From NCBI RefSeq assembly GCF_028769735.1, contig NC_088171.1:78757216-78821215 (forward strand): 64,000 bases of DNA. The letters are read 5' to 3'. Every line of letters starts with the position of its first letter. The stretch's first letter is position 1. Origin of the DNA: Zonotrichia leucophrys gambelii (Eukaryota > Chordata > Aves > Passeriformes > Passerellidae). The translations under genes and the position numbers were made by a program. The notes below the pieces were generated by a model. That model was given only the letters and a program-made list of their open reading frames with translations. It ran no database searches and was not told where the DNA came from. Below are positions 1 to 11,152 of the stretch, piece by piece.

Positions 1-3000
1 CTCCTAAAAAAACCCTAAACCCAGTTTTCCACAATAATTTCCCCCAGAATGAGGTTGCAAAAAGTAGTTTTAGAACAGGAATAAAATAGTCTATGCTATG
101 CAAATACTGTGCATACCTTAACAATAGAGAGCTCAGAGATGCCTGTTTTCACTTACAAACAGGGACAGGGTGATTCTTTGTTAATTTTGTCTGCACTTTA
201 TTGAAATAGTTATGAAAGGAGGAAGAAGAAACATGCCTCAAGCTTTGCCAATATCCAAACAAAACAAACAGCAGCAGGGTTTGTTTTCACTTAAATTTCA
301 TTATAGTTCATATATAGAGAATTAGTGCAATTTAAAACTGGTTTGTATTTAAACCCATGTGTACGGCAAGACTAGCCAACATGCTCATTTTCTAGTGGAA
401 AAGTTTTATTCCTGCCATTGTTTCCTCGTGTAATGTGTTTTAATATATTCTGGGAATCTTTTTCCTAAAGCAAAACTATATCTTAACAAATTAACAGAGC
501 TGAAGCAAAAGCCCAGTCAAGAAATTTGAACTACCAGGAGATTGCAATTGCCTTTACAATTCTATGGCTAATGTTCCTCCACTTTGACAACTGAACTTGG
601 ATAAGGGTGGCAAGAGAACATGAGTCACCCAATGACCAGGCAAAATAACCTTTGCAAGGCTTTGGCAACACTGAAAGCTATTTCAAGCTAGTTTTCCCCA
701 GGTTTTCCCCAAGTCAGTAAAGGTTACTCAACTGAAAGCTCTTGCTATTCCTCATGCTTCTTGTGCAGTTTGGCAGCTGAGCTGTTTCCTTAATTTGTGT
801 TAAGGCTCACTGCAGGCCACCAACAAACACAACGCTAACAACAACCAGCAAGAGAAAATATTTAAATTCAGCAAAAGACACAATTGTAGGTATCTCAGAT
901 GCAAACAATTCCCAGCCAATACGTGACTGGTTACACAACACACCTATGAGAGTTTGGAAGATATCTAGGAAACACACCCAGGCAGAGAAATTAACTTTGT
1001 AACTCTTAGTCCTACATGAGGATTCAAGGTGTTCAGTCATTTAAGGGCGGCGCTCTGCACTTCAAAAAAGCATCTTAGCGAGAAGCAGCATTTCATCTAG
1101 CAGCTAATTAACACATTTCAGACAATTCATAATGGAAAATGCATGCTCAAACACTGTGTTTCAATTATTTGTTACCTGCTCTAGTTGCATGATCATTCCA
1201 GTTTTACATTATCCAGAGGAAAAATGCTAAGGAGTAAGGTGTGTGGAAGGGCAATTAGGCTCCCAATTAGCAGAGGGAGTGACAGATTTTCTTAGTGAAG
1301 TGGAAAATAGAGGAGAGCTCCCCTGAGTCAGTTTTCTACGTGCATTTGTTATGGTTTAGGAATGGTATTCCCCAATTTAGTGTTCCCACTGAAACGCTCC
1401 AAAGCCATGCTGTTTGCTTGTTTCTTGCTTCCCTTCCCACTCCCACTATGGCAGGATAGAGAGGAGAATTGGAGGCACAAAAGGTAAAGATCATGGGTTG
1501 AGGTAAGAACAACTTCCTGGAAAGAGCAATGAGGTAAGAAATGTACACTAACAGCAACAAGTCTAATAACAGAGAAAACAAGAGAAACAAGGACCGTATA
1601 TTCAAAATTACTCAGGAACTTTTAAGACCAAATCAGTCGAGAAACCTCTATAAATCAGCCATGACTTCAGGTAATCTGACTTAGCAAGGAATCAGAGGAC
1701 AGTTCACAACAGTTTAACTTAAAAATGTTCAATGGTATTTATACTATATATTCATTTTTGAGTCATCCAACAAATATTAGATCTGTGTCCCCATGCTTTT
1801 CATGCCAATTTTCAAAGCAAACAAAATACTCCCCCATCTTTTTCCAGACTCTGGTCATCTTTCCACCAGAAGCCAGACAGGAGACAGCGCAGCCAACTAA
1901 TACAGTAGGCAACATGTGACACTAATTGTCACCTGCTGGTTGTGATGAAAGTTGTGACTCTTGGCCTAAAATGCAAAAGGTTCAAAGGTTCAACAGCTTT
2001 CCTGCAGCAGTTGCTTCCTGCCTGATTAGCTTGAAAAGAGAAATAACATCAATCTGGGAAGGACATTCCATGGTTGACCATGAAATTTCCACCACACACA
2101 TGCTTCAAAAAGAGGCTTTCCAGTTGGGAAGCAACAGATATGCTATGAAGTAGATGGACATCAGAATAGACACAAAAGTTCTCTTCTGACACTAAAGAAT
2201 CTATCAAAATTGCCATAATGCAATGCTTTCACAATGCTTTTCAGAGATGGGATAAAAAAAAAAAAATAAAAGCAGAAGGAGTCTTAAGGACAATCAGAAG
2301 CAAAACACTGAAAAATATTGCTTAGAGCCCTGGCACTTAAAACATTAAGAACAAGAACAAAACCATCACTTACAAGATACTAATAAACTCTTAAGAGAAA
2401 GCAAACTCCAACTAAAGAAACATGCAGGTGATATTCTCTAGATCAGCATGTGCCATTACAGCCTATCAACATTTGGGAAAAGCAAATTGGTAAAATTTGT
2501 TTCAGTTAATTTAATCCCTAAACAGAGAAGCTTATCTTTTCAAGCCAAGACTAATGAAAAAAGAATGTCTTCAACCTAATAGGTCAAATGTAAAGGGGTT
2601 TAAAATTCAACCACTTCTAAGGTATTAGAAATGACACTATCCACATGATTCTTCACACTCCTCTTCCTCATCTGGAAGAGGAAATCCAGACCTGCCTCTA
2701 AGTTTCCTGCCCTAATTTTCTTCCTACCCAAAGCAACCACTGCTTAACTGAGAACATGTAATCAATTTACTTGGCAGGGTTAACAACACTCAGTGCTATC
2801 ACTGTGACTGAAAAAGAAGCTGAGAGCTGTGTGTTGTTTGGAGAGCCTGAGATAGCAAGATTCTTTCTTGGGAACTGAATGATCAGTCTGTTACTAATAC
2901 TGTTTCCAGCCCTACTCCAGCTGCTCCCTTAACATTCAACTCCTCTCTACAAGTTTCTGCAGTTTTTGTAATGTCTGGATTAAAAAAAGCTGTCCTGCTT

Positions 3001-4279
3001 GAAGGTCCTCCAAGTATTTGTATTTATATGTTGTTTCTTGCCCCCAGTCTCCATTAAAATCTAGAAAACCCCCAACCCACCCCAAACAAAACAAACACAA
3101 CCCCTCCAACCAAAAATCTCACAAGCCCATCCCTCTCCTCTTCCACCTGCTCAGACAGTTACTGCAATAAATACTCAATCAGAACCAAAGCACATAAGCT
3201 ATTGGTGACCGGAATTAAAAAAGTATTTCACAAAGAAATTTACTGATCTGAATGACAGCAGAGACAAGCTAGTATTTGGATTAAATTTTAGGCAGAAACT
3301 TTCTCTCTGTAATTTTGTGCAGCCTGATATACAAATACATGGGTCAAACTATTGCTCCCAGGGATTCAAAGCCTGCAATTTCATGGCCACTGAGCTCATT
3401 GAACAGCACAAGCCTTGAGATGCCAAATCCCTTCTGTAAAGCAATGAAGGATCTCAGATTTTTCCTGAATGGTCACTGTACCCTCAGTGTATTGCTGGAT
3501 ATGACCTTCTATTCCCCCTTCATTAACAAATGGTATGACCTGGCATCCAAGCAAATCTGCTGGCTTCAGCTGAGCTACAAGAATGCAAGCTGTATGCAAA
3601 TAGCCCAATTATTTCCCTCTATCCATTAAATCTAACCTAACCTGAATAAGGACTGATCAATTACAATTTATTTCAGTGTTTTCTGACATTTTTTATTTTA
3701 AGGACTTCTTCTGTTTCCAATTAAGATTTTACATTAGAACTATCCTTTCATGCCACAAATATACAAGTGTAAAACTTTTTTTCACTTAACTTCAAATATC
3801 TGAAAGCTTACCAGGAATTATCTATCAAATGAATCTGCAAACTTCCATTTGAATTGTGTGAAAATATCAGATGATGTTAAACTGCAGCTATTTTTATGAC
3901 TATGTTACTGAATGCACCTTTTGGTAGAGCTCAGAGTCCTTCTGGGGTAGTCAGTATCACACAAGTATTGGAAATAAAGTGATGGAAAGTTGGGCAGTAG
4001 GACTTCACTTCTGCTACTGAGGAAACAGCAGCAGGGCCAATTCAAACAGCATCAAACAGCCAATTCAAAGGCAGAAAGTGAGGTTAACCCACCTTGCTCA
4101 GTATGGCCAGAAGAATCCATCTCTATCCCATCTCTACCCTTCCATTACAGTAGCTGTAGGCAGCAGACTGAGCCACCAGCAAAACAAGCCCTGTCTTCTC
4201 AGCCTTTGGTTACAGGTAAGTGCTTGAGTCCTCAACCTTCTTTAAGGATGTTTCCTTTGACTGACTTCATTAGGCCAAT
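1..4279. other. Unannotated AT-rich non-coding stretch
   Basis: No gene or recognisable repeat was found. Open frames here are short and lack domains; the longest one, on the plus strand from 3990, runs into the CR1 fragment downstream and is not credible as a gene. Visible features are a 13-base A run near 2254-2266, an A/C-rich tract at about 3065-3115, and a block at about 1075-1280 with TAAT-type motifs and little low-complexity sequence that could be conserved regulatory DNA. That last idea is inference only. Confidence 0.6.
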
Positions 4280-4640
4280 GTGCTTCATGCTCTGGAGAGC
4301 TCAAACCAAACACAGTAGAGCGGGTGTGGCTTCACAGGCGCCAAAGAGAAAAGACAATTTCCCTCAGTTTATTGACTGCACTTTTACTAATACAGCCCAG
4401 CCTCAGGCCATTTTTTCCAGCCAGTTGATATTCCCCCTGCCATCAAGTAGGTCAGTCATTCCATTTAGTTAGGTATTATCCATAAACTTGCTGAGAACAC
4501 ACTCTATACCATCCACCTGCATTATTAATTTGGATTTTAAACAGTGTTGGCCCAGTATCAGTGCCCGAGGGATACCAGTGGTAATTGGCTGCTAGTTGAA
4601 ATTTGTGCAGCTGTAAACCTGCTGATTCATATTGTAACCA
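4280..4640 (-). mobile_element. CR1 LINE fragment (reverse-transcriptase region)
   Basis: Read on the minus strand, this matches the part of avian CR1 ORF2 that runs from the reverse-transcriptase core toward the C-terminal part. The clearest piece is at about 4475-4620, where the minus-strand translation gives TTGIPRALILG. This corresponds to the conserved CR1 stretch with the pattern T-x-G-x-P-x-x-x-x-L-G just before the catalytic region. The segment at 4290-4400 resembles the later CR1 part usually seen in antisense as 'caggtgtggcctcacc'. Stops and indels show it is inactive, and neither CR1 end is present. Identification is from memory of the family; the boundaries are approximate. Confidence 0.75.
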
Positions 4641-4940
4641 ATAATCTCACTTCTGAAGTGCATTTTATAGTGTGAAAAAATAAATTTTAAAAAAGTTAAT
4701 TAAAAACCTTCTTTATGAAAACGCTTCCCAGTCTTTATCCTCAGAGGCTTGTTTCCTTGAAGTATAAGCCCATGTGGCACAAGTTCAGGACTTCATGTTG
4801 CTGTACCAGGAAGCACCTCATCCTCTCAGTGATGCCACAATTCAGGGAAATATTTACACCAAGAGCTGCTTGGAGCTGCTTTGCCAGAAGTGCAAGCTTT
4901 AGGATTGTCTGTCAAGCTTTCCACAGAGAGATGGACAGCT

Positions 4941-5476
4941 TGTCCTAGCTTCAGCTGGGATAGAATTCATTTTTTTCCAGATAGCTGATAAAATTATGTT
5001 TTCTGCATTAAGGATGAGAATAATGCTGATAACACACTGATGTTTCAGTTGTTGCTGAGTGCTCCTTACCCTAATTCAAGGACATCTCAATGTCTCAGGC
5101 TCTGCCTGCAAGAAGGTGCACAAGAACCTAGGAGGGAGCATGGCCAGGACACCTGATCTGAACGGACCAAAGGGATATTCATACCATAGAACATCATGGC
5201 CAGTGTATAAACTGGGGGAATTTGGTCTGCTGTGGGATGATGGGATTATGATGGGAATCTGTCAGTGGGTGGTGAGCATGGTATTCTGCATTACTTGTCT
5301 TTCTTTGGTTTTACTACTTTGGTTTTTTTTTTTTTTTTTTTACTTCAGTTATTAAACTGTTCTTAATCCATAGGTTTTATATTTTCCTAATTCTCTTCCC
5401 CAGTCCACCAGAGAGGAGGGGGAGCATTGTGAGGAGCTGTGTGGTACCTAGCTCCTGTCTGGGGTTAAACCACACA
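4941..5476 (+). mobile_element. Solo LTR of an avian endogenous retrovirus (group A)
   Basis: The unit begins TGTCCTAGCTTCAGCTGGGA and ends GGGGTTAAACCACACA, giving the TG...CA ends expected of an LTR. The whole length follows a repeat I recognise as abundant in songbird genomes. Visible signals are a TATA box (TATAAA, 5206-5211) in the expected core-promoter position and a polyadenylation-type ATTAAA (5351-5356). A run of 18 T (5323-5340) sits between them. No retroviral internal sequence flanks it, so it is a solo LTR left by recombination. No clear target-site duplication is seen (CAGCT before, ATGGC after), which suggests an old insertion. The exact family name needs a repeat-library search. 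Confidence 0.8.
5206..5211 (+). promoter_or_regulatory. TATA box of the group A LTR
   Basis: TATAAA lies about 265 bases into the LTR, just upstream of where R would begin. The surrounding bases (CCAGTGTATAAACTGGGG) match the core-promoter context of this LTR group and also occur in the 13.3 kb copy. Whether it still initiates transcription is unknown. Confidence 0.55.
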
Positions 5477-6232
5477 ATGGCATCACAGTCATCCCTCAAA
5501 ATCATTGTAAGAAGGGATTCTGACTGTCAAGATTCCCAGCTGAAGCTTGCTTTTTCTCCACAAGAAGAATGCTGCATATGCAGAATTTCTGCTCTCAGTT
5601 CCATTTGTCATGGAACATTGCTTGGGAGACCTGTAAGTGATGTCAAGTATGAGAGTTCTTCTTGAGAATAAATTGATTTAATAATGCTTGAGTTTTTAAT
5701 CTACAAAAATTGACAGACCATGCCTGCAGGGAGTAGAAAGAGCTTATGAATTTCCTGGTTAGAATGCAAAGCCATTCCACTTCAGCATTAAATTAAATTT
5801 CCTAATCTAACCCCTCATATACTTATCCTGCTTGAGAGCTTCTTGACGGGATCAAAAGCTATTAACTTTGATTGTTATTTGTAGTGGATGTTTCTACAGA
5901 AATACACTTTCACCATGTACAAACCACTTTAGTTTCAGAATTTGTGCTATTTGCAAACACTGCTTCAAAATGCAAAGAACAACTTTTTTGCAGGCCTTCT
6001 TTAAGAGGCCTGTGCCTCCAGCAGCAGGAGCACATGGAATGTGTTTGCCTTTGTGGTTCTGAGGGCTATGAAACAGCAGAAGGAAGCTGCATGGAAGACA
6101 GCTGTCCCTGGAGAGCCTGTCACCTGTCAGCATCAGCAACCACTGTTTTGATCTGTACAATGGATGTGGGCATCACCAAAGCTCATGGTGGCACTGAAAC
6201 AGCTCAAGCTTAGCGTTGCTGTGCAGTGCTGC
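5477..6232. other. Unannotated stretch between two LTRs
   Basis: No supported gene. Overlapping open frames on both strands at about 5868-6213 (up to 113 codons) show no domain and are most likely chance frames. No repeat was recognised. Confidence 0.5.
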
Positions 6233-6297
6233 AGCTCCTGAGCACACAGAGCACGATGGCTCAGCTCCTCTGCGGCTCCATGCCTGCAGCCCCACTG

Positions 6298-6695
6298 TGT
6301 CGCAGACATCCTTTCATTAAAAATCCTTTCTTAGGATTTTTCTTCCTGAGAAGCTGAGAGGCTTCAGGAACAAAATGTAAACAATGGTTATCTGCTGCTG
6401 TGGAATGCAACAGGTGGGTCTGTGATCGGTCTCGTCTGCTTGCTTGTAATTAATGGCCAATTGCAGCGGAGCTGACTTGGACAGGGAGTCTGAGAGAGCT
6501 GCCTTTGTTATCATTCCTTCCTTTTCTATTCTTAGCATAGCTAGCCTTCTGAAATGAAACTTTTCCTTCTATTCTTTTTAGTATAGTTTTAATGTAATAT
6601 ACATGTATAATAAAATAATAAATCAAGCCTTCTGAACATGGAGTCAACATTCTCGTCTCTTCCCTCACCTGAAAACCCCTGTGAACACCATCACA
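6298..6695 (+). mobile_element. Solo LTR of an avian endogenous retrovirus (group B, ERVK-like)
   Basis: This 398-bp unit starts TGTCGCAGACATCC and ends AACACCATCACA. It is flanked by the perfect 6-bp target-site duplication CCACTG (6292-6297 and 6696-6701). The body follows an LTR I recognise as widespread in passerines, including the segment GGTTATCTGCTGCTGTGGAA. Two AATAAA signals (6609-6614, 6617-6622) lie in the AT-rich part before U5. A 6-bp duplication is typical of alpharetrovirus- and betaretrovirus-like (ERVK) integrations. No internal retroviral sequence is present. The intact duplication suggests it is younger than the other LTRs here. Assignment to ERVK is inferred from duplication length plus memory of the family. 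Confidence 0.85.
6609..6622 (+). terminator. Tandem AATAAA polyadenylation signals in the group B LTR
   Basis: Two overlapping-context AATAAA hexamers stand 8 bases apart in the R region of the solo LTR. They are the signals the provirus would have used. A host transcript crossing on the plus strand could end here, but nothing in the window shows that one does. Confidence 0.5.
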
Positions 6696-6762
6696 CCACT
6701 GCTCCTGGGCACACAGAGCACGAGGGCTCGGCTCCACTGTGGCTCCATTTGTGCAGCCCCAC

Positions 6763-9700
6763 CACAAAGCCCCTGAATGTCAAACACACACACGTGCCCC
6801 TGCTGAGGCACTTAGAGGTGTCTTTCCTGCAAGCTGCTCCTTCTGTTCTGGATACTGAGTAGTCACAGAAAACTTGTTTATTCAGCAGAATATTCTTCTT
6901 CTTCTTCACACTGGGAGAAAAACATCTCTTCAAAGAAGTTTTCCTGAAAACTGAGACTGGCCTTACTCCACGAGAGACTGGATTTGGGTTCATGTCTCCC
7001 TTGTCCCAGACAAACCTTAGTAACTGAACCTCTGGCCATTTCTAAACCAGATGCTCTGCTGTACCTCTGCTTCCTCAGACACATGCATACCTATTAAAAG
7101 TTTTGTTTCCAACAAGTCAGCATTTTCAAAGAAAAAAGCTCTGATCAGAAAGATGCTCAGTTTCAAGAGACAGAATAGTGCCTTTGACATCCATCTGTGA
7201 AAATATTAGGCTGTTTAAGTGCACTATCATCCCTCATGAAACTTCAAGTGATTAAAGGGAATGGAAAAACTAGAACATGGTCCAGCTTGCTGACATGTCT
7301 CTCCAGACATCTTCTCTGGAATCAAGATGCTCAGTTTTATCTTCATCCATGCCTTTGAGTTAAGCCCTAGGATCAAGTACCATAACTTTGCATCCAAATC
7401 TTGTATTGTTAAACCCATCCAGAAGGCAAGTGTCATTTCAGTGTGAACCACCTGCCCTCTCTCATCTCCAGTTTCACAGTATATCACTGACAAGTCATAC
7501 TGATGAAATTTCATTGCACAGGCAATGAACATATAAAATGTGTGTGCATGTAGTATTTCTTTTAAACATACATACGTGTTTGCACACAGTTTAAAAAAAT
7601 CATTGCAGAAACAGGAAGAGAGGAAAACATAATGCACAACATTTTTAATGGGCAGGGACTCAAGCAGTGTGAGACTGGATTACACAGAAGACTTGGAATT
7701 CATTACCTCTGTCAGTCATGGCAGATGTGGAGAGGGCAATGCAAACATTATGTGTAAGCAGTTTAAGTCCACTGCCTGCTACAAACAGATGGACTGTGGC
7801 AACCACCTGACTTCCATGAAAATAGTTATTGACAGAAAAATAGAACTTAGGAAGAAAATTAAAATTAAAGCTAAAAATAAAAAAGCTCCACACCTCTGAA
7901 GCACTATAGGAATACCCAGGCCAAGCAGAAACACCAGCCCAAACTTCCCAGAGAACTCAAGCAAGATGGAGACCTTCAGATGTAGGAGCAGAGGAATTAC
8001 ATGCTTTGTGAAGCCAGAGGGAAGGCAGAGCAATACTTGCTTTTCACTAGCAGTGTCCAAAATGCTCAATGCAAGCATTAAGGATCAGTTTTAGATATAG
8101 TCCTACTTTCTCTTCTCACTCGTGGCTATCTTATAGGCAACTGTTCTTACACTCATCTAACACTACATTAAGTTCATATCTTTCACCACAAACATTTTTT
8201 ATTTGTTCCTTTATTTTCAGCCTACCTGCTGGTAGGTGACACTTAAAATACACTAAACTGATAAAGCTATTTACTGCACATTTAGCTAACAGAAGTTCGC
8301 AAGCTCTTTGTACAGCTCTGAAGGAGATATGACCATATTTCTGCACCCACAGGAAAATACAGAATCTGTAATATGTTGTCAACTGCCTCTATGGCCTCAA
8401 CTGTCCCTTTCATTGTATGGGAGGACTACCAGACTTCTGTAAGAAGTTATACTAACAGCACATCTTGCTGCTACTCAGTGGAACAATCTTTGCTCCCTTG
8501 TGTACCAGACTTCTAATTAAAGAGAATAAATTTTCTGCTTTGCTTAAAATATGCATTTAGCATGCAACAGTTTCACGAACACTGTTAACTGATTTAATAA
8601 ATACATCAGTGCTTAATTCCCTCATCTCCTCAGATCCTTATTGTCTCCTGCAAGCAAGCAACACCTGCCACGAGTCCCCATGACTTCCACAGCAATGCAC
8701 AGCATCAGACATCTCACAGACCTGAGCCTTTTAATGAGCTTAACAAGGTTTTATATAATGAGGTTATTGAGGAATGCTCTTTCCATGGAAAGAAGTTATT
8801 CCTCATCTGAAAACAGCTTTGTGTTGCTAATTAATGTTTTCTTGCCTCTGAGGCTATCTCACACTCTTTTCTATTCATTCCCATGAGAGAAGGAGCTGCA
8901 GTAATTTTGAATGCCAAGATGTCTCTAGACCTGAAGCAGGGAAAAGATCCTGTGAAGATCTAGGAATGGAAAGGGCACATCCAGCACCACTTGCAGAAGG
9001 ACACTGCAGTGAGAAACTACATGTGGCTTTTCTACATAAATCTGCGCATGGGTGCAAATTATGGCCACACAGAATGCACACTCCTATGTGCTACCTAAGA
9101 TCAGTCATCCAGTAAAGCAGATGACTACACCAAAGGCAAATTCAGAGGTGATTGCATCTCAGGGAATGCAGCATGGGAGCAGCACACCATGCCCACAAAA
9201 TTAAGAGATATGGCAGGCTAGGAGTCAGGGTGCCTTGCTTTTGTTTCGGGATGTTGAAGATTTTTCTTAGAAACCATTGACAGAAGTTGCAGAAGAGAGG
9301 CAGGATCCTGTAACAGACTTTACAGAAGATTAGAAGGAAAGAACAATAGCTTAGGGAGAACAGAAGAACTGTTTTGTCTGATGCCGTGCCAAGCTTGTGT
9401 TAAATAACAAAACAGTGTCCTAAAAGAATTTGTTAATATGGCAACAAGTCTCTCCTGGACAGATGAAAGATAAGGCTATGCAAAGCATTGCTAATCTATT
9501 TGAGCACCAGTTTCTGCTACTCAAGTTAAAGCTATAGATCTTGGCTGTTGGAAGACCTGCTCATTTGCCAGTGAGCTGGCAGTAGTCCTTGCTATGCTGT
9601 AAGTTCAGCCAAGCAACTTTCCTATCTTTTCAGAGCACCAGATCTTTCTAAAGTCACAAATAATTATTTCCAGTAGTTTCAGCTTCCCAAACAAAGAAAC

Positions 9701-11063
9701 AAAAAATTACTAGTTACCTACAGAAATCAAGATATATATTAAGATCACACATTTTTTTCAGAAGAGCTCTCAATTCTTCTAATCCCACTAAATCCCAAAG
9801 CAAGCAATTAAACACATTCCTTTATTAAGTTCCCTTTGTCCCATAAGTCATCCATCCATACCAACCCTTCAGGTATTTATGTTACTTTATGGCACCTTTT
9901 AGTGCCGTAGATAAACAGAGACTCTGGTCCACAGAATTTATTCTCTTATTTTATCCAAGACACAATGAAGAGAGAGGGGGAAGAATAACTGGGAATGTGA
10001 AAATGAAGCTATATGATTGTGAAAAGCAGTAAGGTCATGAATGGTAGAAGACTGCCAAAGAATTTGGAGAAGAATGCTGCTTTACACAACACATTGTGGT
10101 ACTCTAGATTGAAAAGATGAGCACCATTAGGGTATGCCACAGATGAGAAATAGGCATGGATTACTTAGCTGGATTACAGTGACTTGACTTTATGGATCAA
10201 AACAAAGAGAAAATCCTAGCTTGAGCGAAGATATGCAGTTAAATCAGTGCCATGCAAAGATGCATTCTAAGTTTCCATGAACTGTCAAGAAAATGGATTA
10301 AATACAACTTCAGAGCAGTGTCTAATGAAAGATTTTTTGCATGCTATTGCTTTCCATGATCTTCAACATATGGTTATTGAAAATCAGATTGCTTTTGTTC
10401 CTTTCCTATAACATAGATTTATGATTATGTTTGTTTTCCTTTCTCTTCTAGAGCAGAATTTCAATGCAAAAAGTCATGAAAAAAGAATCTTGCTGTTAGA
10501 GTGTTACAGGCTCCAAGCAGCAACTCCCTCCTCTCCTGCAGGCATCCCAGGACAGCTTGTACTTATCTCAATCACCACTGTACATATGCAGCTCAAACCA
10601 AGGCTGTGAAGAACTTGGCAGCCTTTACCTTCATAGGCTGTCACTCCTAAAATTTTGTTGCTTTCTGACCTGCATTACAACACAAAAGAAGCAGCCAGTA
10701 ATGCCTAATTTTGACTTAAAGGTCACAAAGATGTGAAAATCACAAGTTTGTATGGTTAAGGTGGAACCCAGAGCCTGACTGAGACACAGATCCTGCAAAA
10801 TCATTTTGGAGAAATAGGGATCTTCTGTTCCTAGGCCAAGTTTAGGTCAGGATTGGATACCAGACTGAAGTTTGTATTTAGTCCCCTGACTGCAGCTCCT
10901 TTCCAGTGCAAGGAGAGACAACAAACCAGTACTACCACATTTAAGTAACTTTAGCAGACTTTGGGTCTTTAGTGTTTATAGCTTATGAAATAAAGCTAGA
11001 AACCAAAAAAGCCTTTTTATTATTATTCTTTTTTTTTTTCCCCATCACATTTCATTTTCTGAT
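6763..11063. other. Unannotated stretch, no gene or clear repeat
   Basis: Open frames reach only about 136 codons (minus strand, 7227-7637) and have no recognisable domain. Small features are a CTT run near 6896-6907 and an A-rich tract at 7845-7885. Nothing else could be supported. Confidence 0.5.
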
Positions 11064-11152
11064 TTCACAGAACTGTTTCTTCTTTCACAGAGTATTCTGA
11101 GTTGGAAAAGACTCAGGACAAAGATAAATATAGGATTTCAGTTCTTACACTT
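11064..11152 (-). mobile_element. CR1 LINE 3'-end fragment
   Basis: The bases TCACAGAGTATTCTGAGTTGG, in antisense, match the start of the 3' end of a CR1 subgroup that usually reads as an ATTCTG-type terminal repeat followed by the conserved GGAAGGGAC block, here decayed to GGAAAAGAC. Only the last tens of bases of the element survive, so it carries no coding part. The distal limit is uncertain. Confidence 0.6.

Larger units (their letters stand above)
6233..6762. repeat. Two-copy 63-bp tandem repeat split by an LTR
   Basis: Unit 1 spans 6233-6295 and unit 2 spans 6700-6762. They share long identical blocks such as CACACAGAGCACGA and GCAGCCCCAC, and by eye are about 85% identical. If the LTR at 6298-6695 and one copy of its 6-bp target duplication are removed, the two units sit directly head to tail with a 63-bp period. 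The LTR therefore inserted close to the junction of an existing minisatellite-like duplication. I see no further units on either side. Confidence 0.8.

Noticed and set aside
3990..4472. 160-codon plus-strand open frame, the longest in the window
   Set aside because: No domain, biased composition, and its last third lies on the antisense strand of a CR1 reverse-transcriptase fragment.
4935..5482. Target-site duplication for the group A LTR at 4.9 kb
   Set aside because: Flanks CAGCT and ATGGC do not match at 4, 5 or 6 bases, so none is claimed.
5868..6213. Three overlapping frames with several cysteines, possibly a small secreted protein
   Set aside because: Cysteine spacing matches no family I know, frames occur on both strands, and there is no signal peptide or conserved neighbour to support it.
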